NCBI GenBank assembly: GCA_017447745.1
Contig: JAFSMW010000185.1
Span: 1-54,124, forward strand
Direction: 5' to 3'
From: Thermoguttaceae bacterium
GTDB taxonomy: Bacteria > Planctomycetota > Planctomycetia > Pirellulales > Thermoguttaceae
DNA length: 54,124 bases
This document shows positions 1-9,069 of the stretch, one piece after another (positions within the stretch are counted from its first letter, which is position 1; each line of letters opens with the position of its first letter). Below the pieces are notes generated by a model. It made no database searches and had not been told where the DNA came from. It saw only the letters and a list, made by a program, of their open reading frames with translations. The position numbers and the translations under genes were made by a program.

Positions 1-51
1 AAATCAGCCAGACGCAGTATCCCTCAGTGTGTAGCTAGGGGCGTCGGAACG

Positions 52-91
52 CGATTTATTTTAGCTAGCCTAGGCTAGCTAAAATAAATCG
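52..91. repeat. Perfect 40-bp palindrome
   Basis: The two 20-base halves are exact reverse complements with no spacer, centred between 71 and 72. The core is rich in the normally rare tetranucleotide CTAG (TAGCTAGCCTAGGCTAGCTA). No gene overlaps it. It could be a recombination or protein-binding site, or a terminator-like cruciform. Function is not known. Confidence 0.9.
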
Positions 92-139
92 AAATGAAAA
101 CAAAAGTTTTTTGTGTCAACTTTTTTTCAGGACGACACA

Positions 140-199
140 CGTTCCGCAAGAACCGCTTTAGCGGTTCAATATCAATAGCCGTGGGTTTCAACCCACGGA
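140..199 (+). repeat. Family A double-hairpin repeat, copy 1
   Basis: Two hairpins lie side by side: an arm of the type GAACCGC...GCGGTTC, then CCGTGGGTT..AACCCACGG. The same pair recurs at five other sites in the window (13583-13650, 19301-19349, 29725-29790, 50123-50187, 51795-51860), which marks it as an interspersed REP/BIME-like element. Confidence 0.8.
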
Positions 200-238
200 G
201 GCGCCTCGTCGCTGCCGCGAGTCGAACTTGCCAAACAA

Positions 239-276
239 AAAAGACGGAGAATCAGCAATCGAATTCTCCGTCTTTT
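239..276. terminator. Bidirectional intrinsic terminator
   Basis: A perfect 14-bp stem (AAAAGACGGAGAAT paired with its complement) closes a 10-base loop and has an A-run on one side and a T-run on the other. It lies about 70 bases past the stop of the minus-strand lipoprotein gene and is probably its terminator. Confidence 0.75.
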
Positions 277-342
277 AGGGGTAAACTTATTCCAGCAAGT
301 CAGGCGAACAGCGTGTAATTCGTCTGAAGGTTATTTTGGGAA

Positions 343-912
343 TCACGGCGAAGGATTAGCGCCAGCCGGATTTCCACACATGTGGAGGTGATCGAGGTCG
401 ATAAGGACGACTTCCTGAGCTTCTTCGTTAGTGGCGGTGTACGGAACCGGCCAGCCAACGCGAGTAACTTCTGTGAAGTAAACGGTGCATTTCCAGTGCG
501 TATGATGCAACTGGCACATGCCTGCAGTTGGATACATACGAGGTTCGTCGATGTAGTCTGCAATCTTTTCCTTTTTGATGCGGACGTTGTTGCGCTGACG
601 TTCCTGAAGGAACGGAACGCCTCCATTAGCCGGCCGCGCTTTTTCCAGAGCAACCATAACCTGGTCGTCGCTGGGCGGGTCAAGAGCGTCTGACGGCGCG
701 CCAGGAACCAGTGGAGGCAAAATTTGAAAGTCTTTGTATCTTTCCTTATACCAGTGAGCGTCTTCCTGCGCCTGCTGGAAGTAAGGGCTTACCGGAACTG
801 GAATCGAGAAAATTCCCAAGCTCGGACCAACGGAGCATAACGTGCATCCGGCGTTTAATAATACCACGCCAAGAAGCGTAACGCCAATCGAAAGTAAAAA
901 TTTACGTTGCAT
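343..912 (-). CDS. Predicted lipoprotein, unknown function
   Basis: This is a 189-residue protein of no recognised family. The N-terminus has two positive residues, a hydrophobic stretch and a lipobox ending LLNAGC at about residue 23, so it is probably a lipid-anchored exported protein. The mature part has no clear domain. It is rich in Pro and charged residues and has a central His/Cys-containing stretch (MCQLHHTHWKC) and a second one near the end (DLDHLHMCG), which might bind metal; that is inference. The start is the ATG at 912, preceded by AAAAGGG at fair spacing. A strong hairpin terminator follows the gene. It stands alone, with a gene-poor 860-base stretch upstream. Confidence 0.75.
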   Translation of the reverse strand: MQRKFLLSIGVTLLGVVLLNAGCTLCSVGPSLGIFSIPVPVSPYFQQAQEDAHWYKERYKDFQILPPLVPGAPSDALDPPSDDQVMVALEKARPANGGVPFLQERQRNNVRIKKEKIADYIDEPRMYPTAGMCQLHHTHWKCTVYFTEVTRVGWPVPYTATNEEAQEVVLIDLDHLHMCGNPAGANPSP

Positions 913-1772
913 GGAATAACCCTTTTCTTATATACAAATTTGTTTCCAAATCGTCTTCGGAATCTACTACCTTTATTATCGAACGGGACAATAAAAAACT
1001 TGTGAGATTCTTTGAAATATTCCGCAAAAAACTTGCAAATAGCGAAAAAATTCCAATGAACAGGACAAAACCTCGTTTTTATTCATTATATATATGCGCT
1101 ATTAAACATGTTTTTCATTGATCCGATCAATTCCGAATTATTAAGAAGTATTCGGAAATTTGCAGGAACAATCTTGATGATTTGTCTGAGAAAGTTATAA
1201 GAATTCAAGAAATCGCCGTTTTTCAAGAAACGGTTATATCGGAAAAACCGGTTATTCAGACTGTTTTTGACAGCAAAATGTGTTGTATAGGTGGGGTTAT
1301 AACGATTATAACGGCGCTAATTGCGGAATATTCTGAAAAATCGTTAAATTAATCATTGCTAAACTCAACTTCTCTGTATATAATGAAAATGTAAAGGATG
1401 TATGAGTCGCTATAGAGATTATATCACTCTCTTTGAAATCGGCGAGTCAATATCCTGAAAATTTCGAGTTTTTTTTCGAACGACAATCTATATAACCGCT
1501 TCAAACGGATATTCAGAATAGTCGAAAACTTCGGAATAAATGCAACGTCCGGCATTACCTAAAAAAGCAGATTACTCGATACAGCCGTGTTGACCGGCAC
1601 AGCAGTTATCGTCCTAACATTTGCAACAATCGGACGAAGCCGCATTTCCGAAATAATCGAAAACCCATTTCTCGAAATTGAAACCTTACTTTTTGGAGGA
1701 TTCATAGCGTCAACAAATGGTTGACAAGAGTCCAAAAAAGCAAAATTTCCAACGCAACCCAGAGGTACAACA
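913..1772. other. Long AT-rich stretch without a convincing gene
   Basis: About 860 bases separate the divergently transcribed lipoprotein and YTV genes. The longest open frames are short and show no family resemblance. A reasonable sigma-70-type promoter lies at 1356-1384, and a mini-ORF of 18 codons (1402-1458) with an AAAGGA site follows it. The stretch also has several imperfect inverted repeats. It probably holds the promoters and a long leader for the YTV gene. Confidence 0.5.
1356..1384 (+). promoter_or_regulatory. Putative sigma-70 promoter
   Basis: The sequence TTGCTA is followed by a 17-base spacer and TATAAT. It would start a transcript about 380 bases upstream of the YTV protein gene, which implies a long leader. 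The assignment rests only on the match to the consensus. Confidence 0.4.
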
Positions 1773-3566
1773 ATGAACAAGTTTGGATTTTTAAAGCTCA
1801 GAACTGCGCCCATTTGGGCGACGATTTTGGCTAGCAGCGTCATCTTTGCCGGCGGCGCTGCTTATCAATGGGGCGGATCCTGCGCTACATGCGCCGATCC
1901 ACAGCCCACATGCTGCACACCGCAGTATGCGCCCAGACAGGTAACTGCCTACAAAACCATCTACGAAACCGTATACGAACAAAAGCAGGTTACAGACTAC
2001 GTCCCAACCTGGACGACTGAAATGCGAACGAGAACCTGCACTGTCAACCGACCGATTACTGAAACCGCCATGCGGGAAGAACAGTACACCGTTCGCGTTC
2101 CCTACACCGAAACGTCTTACAGAGTCGAACGGATTCAGCAGGTTCGTTACGTCGAACAAACGTCTGAACGGGAAGAAGTACAGACCGTTTGCCGTCCCGT
2201 CGTAAAAACCGGACAGAGGGAAAACGTCTACACGGTTCAACGTCCTGTAACAAGAACCGTCATGCTTAATCAGACTCGAACCGTTCCGGTTGAAGAAACT
2301 ACCATGGTTACAAGCTGCGAAGATCGCGGCTACTACATGGAAAAGATGGAATTCAAAGAACGAAAGCCGCTCTTTCCTAACACGCTGGCATGGCAGCCCG
2401 GAAAAGAAATCACAGACTGCGCTACAGGCGAAACCGCTTATAAGCCGGGAGGTCTGTACTGGATTCCTCGAGACGTCAACAAAAAGGGAACGTACGAAGT
2501 CAAAAAGGTTTGGGTTCCCAATAAGGTTACCGTTCAGAGACCCGTTACCAGAACTGTCATGAAACAGGTCTGCGAACAGGTCCCGCAAACGGAAACAGTC
2601 ATGGTTCCTCAGACCGTCCGTGAAATGGTTCCGTACACCTACACGGAAATGGTTCAGGAACAGGTTGTCCGCAAGATTCCTCAAAAGGTTCTTAAGCCGG
2701 TTTGCGAAACCGTCGAAAAGCGAATTCCGGTTTGCGAAACCAAGTATCGTGAAGAAATCCGAACCCGACAGGTTCCTTACACGGTTTGCAAAACCATTCA
2801 GGAAGAAAAGGTTGAGCAGTACCCAGTTCGAGTCTGCAAGATGGTTCCCGTTACAAAGACCGTCTGCGTTCCTCGCGTTGTAACCCGAACGGTTCCGTAC
2901 ACCTATTGCGAATACGGACCAGTAACGTCATCCTGCACAATCGGCGCTCCTGTTCCGGCTGCATCATACGTTCCCGTTCCGTCGCCGTACTCGCCCGATC
3001 CCAATCCTTCAGCAGCAAGCGCTATTCCTCCTGCTCAGTATCAGGCTCCAGCCGCAACGGAAACAAACAAAACCTATAGCGATTCCGACAACAACACAGT
3101 CAAGTCCGAAAAGTCCATTTTAGTCAACAGCGAAGACGAAAAGCCCGCAACGTTTACTCAACCGTCGGCTGAATCCGTCTATCCAACAGCTACAAATGAC
3201 GAATCGACAAACGACACTGCTAACGCTCAATTCGAACAGGTTTATTCGGCTAACAGCGCTCAGGAAGCGATGGCTTCAACCCCCGCTCCGGAACAGAACC
3301 CCGTCCCTGGTCAGCCTGTTGCCCCGGAAATGACAACCCCTGCTCCGGAACAGCCTGCTCTGGATCCCCCTGCTCCGGAACAACCCGCCCCGGAACAGCC
3401 GCGCGAACTGAGCGCTCCAGCTGAACAGCCAACAACCGATGTTCCGGACGTCAGCTTTCTAGACGCTAACGAGGATCCTGGAATGATTATCGTAGACGCC
3501 GGCATTGACGTCAACGCTGACATTCCCACCGATTTAGGCGCCGACTCCGTTCCGACCCTGCCGTAA
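1773..3566 (+). CDS. YTV-repeat exported protein
   Basis: This 597-residue protein has a membrane or signal segment at residues 11-32, followed by a Cys-rich patch. Roughly residues 55-390 are a long run of degenerate repeats built on the theme R-P-V-T-R-T-V-M / Y-T-V-x-x-P-Y-T. These match the YTV repeat (Pfam YTV) that is characteristic of planctomycetes, where large YTV proteins are thought to belong to the cell envelope. The C-terminal third is low-complexity, rich in Ser/Thr/Asn and then in Pro-Ala-Pro-Glu-Gln units at about 505-560, with an acidic tail. Eight or more Cys residues within the repeats suggest disulfide cross-linking. The ATG is preceded by AGAGG. It is monocistronic. Envelope location is inferred from the family and the signal. 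Confidence 0.85.
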   Translation: MNKFGFLKLRTAPIWATILASSVIFAGGAAYQWGGSCATCADPQPTCCTPQYAPRQVTAYKTIYETVYEQKQVTDYVPTWTTEMRTRTCTVNRPITETAMREEQYTVRVPYTETSYRVERIQQVRYVEQTSEREEVQTVCRPVVKTGQRENVYTVQRPVTRTVMLNQTRTVPVEETTMVTSCEDRGYYMEKMEFKERKPLFPNTLAWQPGKEITDCATGETAYKPGGLYWIPRDVNKKGTYEVKKVWVPNKVTVQRPVTRTVMKQVCEQVPQTETVMVPQTVREMVPYTYTEMVQEQVVRKIPQKVLKPVCETVEKRIPVCETKYREEIRTRQVPYTVCKTIQEEKVEQYPVRVCKMVPVTKTVCVPRVVTRTVPYTYCEYGPVTSSCTIGAPVPAASYVPVPSPYSPDPNPSAASAIPPAQYQAPAATETNKTYSDSDNNTVKSEKSILVNSEDEKPATFTQPSAESVYPTATNDESTNDTANAQFEQVYSANSAQEAMASTPAPEQNPVPGQPVAPEMTTPAPEQPALDPPAPEQPAPEQPRELSAPAEQPTTDVPDVSFLDANEDPGMIIVDAGIDVNADIPTDLGADSVPTLP

Positions 3567-3670
3567 GAATCCTCGTTGATTCCCGGCGATCAACCGGAAT
3601 ATTAATTTGCTGCGCTAACGTCGTGATTTGCTATAAATACATCTCTCGACAGAAGCAGGCGTAACTCATC

Positions 3671-5080
3671 ATGGAAAGTTCTGCTCCCAATCCATCCGGA
3701 GAACTGGAAAACAAACGAATCGCTTTTGTCGGTCGTTTGTCTGGGATGTCGCGTCGAGACGTTTCCGATCTGGTTCGAAAATACGGAGCGAAGGTGTCTC
3801 GAAAGCTGGACGCCAAACTCAACCTGATTGTTCTGGGAGACGACATTTCCATCCTGTTGGAAACAGACAACTGGCTTACGCCCGACATGGCTGACGCGGT
3901 CAGCCGAGGCGAGCTGGAAGTCATTTCCGAAACCGAACTGTGGCAGCGCTTGGATGAATTCAACGCCGCCCGAGAAAACGGCTCGCAATCCGTTTCGGCA
4001 GGCGTTCCGACCGACACGCCAGTCCCGTTAACGAGATTGTTCACGCCGTCCATGCTGGCGTCCATGTTAGATGTCCCCGTTGCAACGATTCGTCAGTGGA
4101 GCCGCATGGGACTGATTCACCCGGTCAGGCAGGTTAAGAAACTCCCTTACTACGACCTTCGGGAAGTAGCTGGGGCGCGTTCATTGGCCCAATTGTTGGA
4201 AAAGGGAGTTTCACCTGCCCTTATTAAAGAAAAAATCGAACAGCTTGGAAAGTATCTTCCTTCCGCCGTTCATTCTTTAGACCAATTATCGATTCTTCTT
4301 TCCGGGAAAAAAGCGCTCTTTCGAATCGGTTCTGATATTGTCGACACGCGCGGTCAGTTACACTTCGATTTGAACGACGCGCCAGACTACGAACTTCGAA
4401 CTCAAAACAACGCTGCCAGCAACCAGAATCCGGAAGATTCTAACAATAACGCTCCGATCGGATTTCCTTGGGAACTGGTAGACCAACCGGAATCGCAAGC
4501 GTCTTCCGAACCTGAGCCATTGGACTTTGCGTCTATTTTGGATTGGGCTCTTATGAACGATTCCGAGCCATTGCCCGTTTCTGAACAGGATATTCGAGAG
4601 GATATTGTAACACTTCAGCGTTTGGGAGAATGGGACAACGCACTTGCCGCTGCGCGTCTTCTTTTACTGGCGTATCGGTCAGACTCGTCTCAGCAGTTGT
4701 CGGAAGACAACGTTGTTCTGGCAGACATCCTGTTTCATCTAAACCGTTTGGACGCCGCCGAGGAACGACTGTTAATCGCTCTGGAATACGATTCTGACAA
4801 TTTGGAAGCCCGGCTCAATCTGGGCTGCATTCTCAAACAAAAAGAGCAGCATTCCGCCGCCGAGTCTGCGTTTAAGGGATGTTTGGAACAGTTTCCTGAC
4901 TACGCTGACGCGCATTATCACCTTGCCCTGCTTTTAGATGAAATGGGACGTCCGGACGAAGCTCTTGACCACTGGCAGAAATTCTGGGATTTGACGCCCC
5001 GCGGTCCATGGAAAACCGTCGCCGCAGAACGTCTTGGACTGGAATATAGTGAGGAGTTAGACGCTGGAAGTGATGAGTGA
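3671..5080 (+). CDS. BRCT-MerR HTH-TPR fusion protein
   Basis: This is a 469-residue multidomain protein. Residues 13-95 look like a BRCT fold (KRIAFVGRLSGMSRRD, then a conserved Trp in DNWLTPD), as found in DNA ligases and repair adaptors. Residues 121-190 resemble a MerR-type winged helix (start FTPSMLASMLDVPVATIRQW, wing KKLPYYDLREV). After an acidic Asn/Pro-rich linker, residues 325-460 form three or four TPR units (ALEYDSDNLEARLNLG, FPDYADAHYHLALLLDEMG). The combination suggests a DNA-binding regulator with protein-protein interaction modules. Similar fusions are known in planctomycete genomes, but their role is not established. There is no signal peptide, so it is cytosolic. It lies 104 bases after the YTV gene and may have its own promoter. 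Confidence 0.8.
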   Translation: MESSAPNPSGELENKRIAFVGRLSGMSRRDVSDLVRKYGAKVSRKLDAKLNLIVLGDDISILLETDNWLTPDMADAVSRGELEVISETELWQRLDEFNAARENGSQSVSAGVPTDTPVPLTRLFTPSMLASMLDVPVATIRQWSRMGLIHPVRQVKKLPYYDLREVAGARSLAQLLEKGVSPALIKEKIEQLGKYLPSAVHSLDQLSILLSGKKALFRIGSDIVDTRGQLHFDLNDAPDYELRTQNNAASNQNPEDSNNNAPIGFPWELVDQPESQASSEPEPLDFASILDWALMNDSEPLPVSEQDIREDIVTLQRLGEWDNALAAARLLLLAYRSDSSQQLSEDNVVLADILFHLNRLDAAEERLLIALEYDSDNLEARLNLGCILKQKEQHSAAESAFKGCLEQFPDYADAHYHLALLLDEMGRPDEALDHWQKFWDLTPRGPWKTVAAERLGLEYSEELDAGSDE

Positions 5081-5105
5081 GCCGACGGCTCGACATGAAT
5101 ATCTA

Positions 5106-5399
5106 TTAATTATTAATCCCTAACTTTTTCTCGATTTCTTCTGTCGTTGCGTTTTCGACAAGAAATTTCTTTTCGCTGTTCGTCTGACCGGAAAGCAGAA
5201 CAATACTCGACTTTCGGACGCCAAGCGCTTTTGCAATAATCTCGATAATAGCGTCGTTCGCTTTGCCTTTCTCCGGGGCTTGCGTGCATTTGACAAGCAG
5301 CCGCCCGTTGCGTTCGCCAGCGACCTCGTTCTTTCGCGCGCCTGGCTGCGCCTTCACCAGCAGGACAACGCCTTCCGACGTTTGAGTTAGTTCTAACAT
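5106..5399 (-). CDS. DUF167 (YggU-like) protein
   Basis: This protein has 97 residues from the ATG at 5399; a TTG eight codons earlier is possible but has no better ribosome site. It carries the family signature VKAQPGARKNEV, the central APEKGKANDAIIEIIAKALG and the end SSIVLLSGQTNSEKKF, matching the DUF167/YggU family (about 95-100 residues). The family is structurally characterised but has no firm function. It is convergent with the BRCT-MerR-TPR gene, with 25 bases between the stops. Upstream lies the terminator of the PEP-CTERM gene, so it needs its own promoter in 5400-5580. Confidence 0.85.
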   Translation of the reverse strand: MLELTQTSEGVVLLVKAQPGARKNEVAGERNGRLLVKCTQAPEKGKANDAIIEIIAKALGVRKSSIVLLSGQTNSEKKFLVENATTEEIEKKLGINN

Positions 5400-5575
5400 C
5401 TTATATTGAGTTGATTTCAGCAAGTTTTATTCGTTTAACTGACTTGACTTCTATTATAAACAATTCAGAAATTTGAAAAGCGGGTAGGCTGAAAAATGAC
5501 GTCGGTTTGAGTACATGCAAATATTTCTTGTAAAGATAGTCAAGATGAGAAGCTGCACCGCGTCCCGCTTTTGAT

Positions 5576-5611
5576 AAAAAAACGTCCTCGCTTGCGAACA
5601 AGGAGGACGTT
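5576..5611 (-). terminator. Terminator of the PEP-CTERM gene
   Basis: A 9-bp stem, AACGTCCTC with its complement at 5603-5611, is followed on the minus strand by a run of five T. It lies 35 bases past the stop of the minus-strand PEP-CTERM gene. Confidence 0.7.
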
Positions 5612-5645
5612 AATTTTTTGACCATCCGAGAATAAATTTCAGGGA

Positions 5646-8600
5646 TTATTTGTTTGCATTTCGTTTTCGCCAGAACAGCAATCCAGCCGCGCCGAGAATC
5701 AGCAGCGCCCAGGTTGACGGTTCCGGAATCTTGTTGGGGTCAGGATTTTGGGCGTACGCGAAAACGTAGCCGTCTCCATAGCCGGTAAGAAGCCCAAAGG
5801 CGTCATTCCAATTATCGAAGGCGCCTTGTGCCAGATAGAGAGAAACGCCTTCGCCAGACTGATCCAAGTAAATCATATTCAAATCGTATTGACCAACTTC
5901 ACTTAAATACAGCGGAATGAATTCCAAATCGGCGGATCCGTTCGATTCAAATACTGTCGCGCCATTGAGCATGAGTTTATACGGTTCATCGTTGCCGACA
6001 GCCAAGGTGTACATGCCGGAAGATTCGACGTTTAATATTGATAATGCGTTAGCGCCGACGTTGTCGCCAGCTTTGTAATTGTCAAGAGTAACTTGAATGG
6101 CTTTATCTGTTGGCTCCGCTCCGCCGGTAATGTAATCAGCCAGCGCGGTCAAAGAGTCAACGCCCGTTCCATCCAGACTGTAAGAGTTTACGTTAAAACC
6201 AGGTTCAACCTCGTAATACTTTAACTCTTGAGAAGTTAATGACTTGTTAGTCGCGGCAACTTCTGCAGCCGTCGGTGCGAATTTAAGCTGGCGAATCTGG
6301 TCGAGTTCCAAGTGACTCCAGCTGGTTCCTCCGTCGGAGTCAACAACTTTAATATAAGCGGACTTGCCTTCAAGACCTTTCAGACTCCAGAAGTCGTATT
6401 GGAAATCGTTGGTGTCGTTGCCGGTCGCGGAACGGTAAACTTCTCCCGAATCAGCGTCAACGAGTTCCAGACGTTTGTTATTGATATTGTTTCCGCCAGC
6501 GATGTAGAATTCCATAATGTCGCCCTGAATGAGGAACGGATCGGAACGAAGAACGCCCACAGAACTTTCTTCTCCGCCGTTGGCAGAACCAGTGCTGAGG
6601 AAGCCGAGATTTCCGTTATCAAAGGCTTTTGATTCGACAACGTAGAAGTTGGTAACAGCGCCGTTTCCTCTGTTGCCGTTGGTAAAGTTGGTAACGGAGG
6701 CGAGTCTGTTTCCTTCAGCGTCAATTTCGTACATGCCGCTAAATTCGCCGGCGGTGTCGAAGTTGAAATCGTTGAGAACAAGGTGATGTTGAGCTGCGCC
6801 GTCAATCTTGCTGACATAAGCTGTGTCGATTTCCAATTTTGACGGACCTGCCCAACCCCAACCTCCGGTACTGCGGTCAATGGCAACAACCACCAGGTTG
6901 TGTCCCTGAAGTCCGCTGAGAGAAATCTCGGTGTGTTTGGCGGCGTCTGCGCTGTTTCCATTGCCATAGAGAACGTTGTTATCTGCATCGCGAACGTAGT
7001 CGCCGGTTGTCAAGTCCCACAGAGCGACTCCCGCGCCGCCGCTTCCACGGCTAGTAACGTCTAACGCCGCGTTGCCGCCGACAACGTCAAAGGAAAAGAC
7101 GGCTCTATCGTCAGTTACAGTAAACTGAGGTCCCCAAAGCATGCCGGTGGTTACGTCTGAATTGGCTTGCTCGTAAATGGTCTTTTCCGCGGCATCGTCT
7201 GGCGCATGGTACATGGACAGCGCTTTATGGGTTCCATAATCATGGAGATTGCCCAGCGACGCGCCGCCGCCGTTGTACCATTCGCTAGTATTTTTGCCCC
7301 AGTCGAAGTTTTCAACATGAACTGTATCTGGATTGTTCATCTGCGCTTTAATCTGATCGGAAGTCAAAACGCTGTCAGTAATAATAGCGCCCTTGAGTTT
7401 GCCGTTCAAATAACCGCCGCCCATAGACGTTCCCAGATCCAAAACGTTAGTTCCGGTAAAACGTGCGTGTCCCGATTCCGTTTTTATTTGCTCGCCATTG
7501 AGGTAAAGCGTTTGGGTTTGAGCGTCAGCGTCGTACTGCCAGGTAAGATAATACCACTTTCCGGTTTCCAGTGTTACGTCTGAAGCTTGCAAGTCGTTAC
7601 CATAGAATCCCATGTGAGGATGAGCGTCTCGAACAATCAAGTGCAATCCATTATTGTTTCCGGTCGCATTGTTGCCAAAGATCGATTGGTCGCCGCTGAG
7701 GCTGTTGAGGTATACCCAAGCCGACGCGGTAAACGAATCGTTCATTCCAGCTGAACCGACAGGAAGGTTGGTTCTTAAATAACTGCCTCCGTCAAAGGAA
7801 ATATCGTCGTCCAGCCATTGGCGGGAAATATTGCCGCTGCGGGTAAGCGTTGTGCCGTCTGCAGTAACGGTAGAAGTTAAAGGAATACTATGCGTTTTCG
7901 TTCCAACTTCAACATTGCCAATTTGAGTAGGATCTCCGCCTTCACTAAGGTATGTAATCTGATTGTTTTTCAACGCGCCGTAATAAATTGCGACGTCGTC
8001 TAGGGAGATATTGGCAAAAGCCTGATATTCTCCATTACCTCCGTGATATCGAGCGCTGAAAACCAGCGGTTCGCCTTGTCCGCCAGCAGAGGTGGCAGTG
8101 TCAGGAATACGGGTGATAAGCTGACCATCCATGTACAGTTCACGATACGTTCCGCCGTAAACGGCAATGAGATTGTGCCAATTGCCGTCGTCAATAGCGG
8201 CGTTGACGCCAGGCATGTTGACTGAAGGGTCGTCGTCGCCTCCTGAAATTCGATACGTAAACGTTGGAGTGTTGGTAGTGCCATTACGACGAAGCTGCCA
8301 ACCATACGTTTCTCCGTATTTGGCAATATACGGTTCCCAGTTGCCGTCTGGCATTCCCTTAACCCAGGCGGAAATCGTATAGGAAGCGCCTGTAGGATCA
8401 AACGTCGTCTGATAATTGGGGCTGTCCAAATCAGGGTTGTTTGAAGTGTTTAAAATAATCGCGTACGAATCGCTTGTGAACGAGATGTAGTTGCCTGAAT
8501 TCAAGTGGTTGCCCGGTTCTCCGGAAATGGGATTGAACGAGATGCCGGTTCCGACAAGCTTTCCGTCGTGCGTTCCATCCGTTGTAAAACCGGATGATTC

Positions 8601-8744
8601 TGTAATGAATCCGCTGTCAACGGTATCGTCGTCAAACGTCCAGTATCCGTGCAAAACCGGATCTGCCTGAACGGGCTGAGAAAACAGCGCCAGCGCCGCA
8701 ATCAGCGCGCAAAAACGCAATGTAACGTTCTGAAAGGTTTTCAT
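5646..8744 (-). CDS. LamG-domain PEP-CTERM surface protein
   Basis: This is a large exported protein of 1032 residues. A signal peptide covers about residues 1-27 and ends PVQA. Two LamG/concanavalin-like beta-sandwich domains are recognisable at about 30-260 and 300-470 (GASYTISAWVKG and DSFTASAWVYLNS, each with a downstream LYMDGQ or LYLNGE strand). Further beta-rich regions follow to about 980. The C-terminus is a textbook PEP-CTERM sorting tag: IPEPSTWALLILG, a hydrophobic helix and a basic RKR tail. Such proteins are processed by an exosortase and exported to the envelope or matrix; no exosortase is in this window. Binding of carbohydrate is inferred from LamG. An extended -10 promoter lies about 105 bases upstream, and a hairpin terminator follows. 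Confidence 0.9.
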   Translation of the reverse strand: MKTFQNVTLRFCALIAALALFSQPVQADPVLHGYWTFDDDTVDSGFITESSGFTTDGTHDGKLVGTGISFNPISGEPGNHLNSGNYISFTSDSYAIILNTSNNPDLDSPNYQTTFDPTGASYTISAWVKGMPDGNWEPYIAKYGETYGWQLRRNGTTNTPTFTYRISGGDDDPSVNMPGVNAAIDDGNWHNLIAVYGGTYRELYMDGQLITRIPDTATSAGGQGEPLVFSARYHGGNGEYQAFANISLDDVAIYYGALKNNQITYLSEGGDPTQIGNVEVGTKTHSIPLTSTVTADGTTLTRSGNISRQWLDDDISFDGGSYLRTNLPVGSAGMNDSFTASAWVYLNSLSGDQSIFGNNATGNNNGLHLIVRDAHPHMGFYGNDLQASDVTLETGKWYYLTWQYDADAQTQTLYLNGEQIKTESGHARFTGTNVLDLGTSMGGGYLNGKLKGAIITDSVLTSDQIKAQMNNPDTVHVENFDWGKNTSEWYNGGGASLGNLHDYGTHKALSMYHAPDDAAEKTIYEQANSDVTTGMLWGPQFTVTDDRAVFSFDVVGGNAALDVTSRGSGGAGVALWDLTTGDYVRDADNNVLYGNGNSADAAKHTEISLSGLQGHNLVVVAIDRSTGGWGWAGPSKLEIDTAYVSKIDGAAQHHLVLNDFNFDTAGEFSGMYEIDAEGNRLASVTNFTNGNRGNGAVTNFYVVESKAFDNGNLGFLSTGSANGGEESSVGVLRSDPFLIQGDIMEFYIAGGNNINNKRLELVDADSGEVYRSATGNDTNDFQYDFWSLKGLEGKSAYIKVVDSDGGTSWSHLELDQIRQLKFAPTAAEVAATNKSLTSQELKYYEVEPGFNVNSYSLDGTGVDSLTALADYITGGAEPTDKAIQVTLDNYKAGDNVGANALSILNVESSGMYTLAVGNDEPYKLMLNGATVFESNGSADLEFIPLYLSEVGQYDLNMIYLDQSGEGVSLYLAQGAFDNWNDAFGLLTGYGDGYVFAYAQNPDPNKIPEPSTWALLILGAAGLLFWRKRNANK

Positions 8745-8846
8745 GATAACCTCAACTCATTAAAAAATCGTTGTTTCCAATAGGTGAAAATTTGTCTACT
8801 GTAATAGTGTATTTTATACATTTTTACTATTTCCATAATTTATTAT

Positions 8847-8854
8847 ATTATAGC
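8847..8854 (-). promoter_or_regulatory. Extended -10 promoter element for the PEP-CTERM gene
   Basis: On the minus strand the sequence reads TATGCTATAAT, an extended -10 (TGnTATAAT), about 105 bases before the ATG at 8744. No good -35 is visible. Instead a perfect 11-bp inverted repeat with two AGCGCT boxes begins near the -35 position. Confidence 0.45.
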
Positions 8855-8866
8855 ATAACTTTTTCA

Positions 8867-8901
8867 TTTTTAGCGCTGCAATTCAAAAAAAGCGCTAAAA
8901 A
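8867..8901. promoter_or_regulatory. AGCGCT inverted repeat, possible operator
   Basis: TTTTTAGCGCT and AGCGCTAAAAA form a perfect 11-bp inverted repeat with a 13-base spacer. It sits immediately upstream of the -10 of the PEP-CTERM gene, so it covers the -35 region. It lacks a 3' T-run on either strand, so it is more like an operator than a terminator. Confidence 0.4.
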
Positions 8902-9069
8902 AATGTATAATTATTTGAATAGATGGCGATTATGTCAGAATATACTATAATAAAACGTTTTAAGAGCGAAATCTCATACAAATAAACAGATTTATATTGA
9001 AATAATCCGAGTTAATTTCCAGATGGAAAGGCAACTGTATGCAGGCGATTTTTCCAGACTACTTTCCCG

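Noticed and set aside
1559-1843. 94-residue minus-strand frame over the YTV gene start
   Set aside because: It is antisense to the YTV signal region and has no start context.
5401-5625. 74-residue minus-strand frame between the DUF167 and PEP-CTERM genes
   Set aside because: It contains the terminator hairpin and has no recognisable domain.
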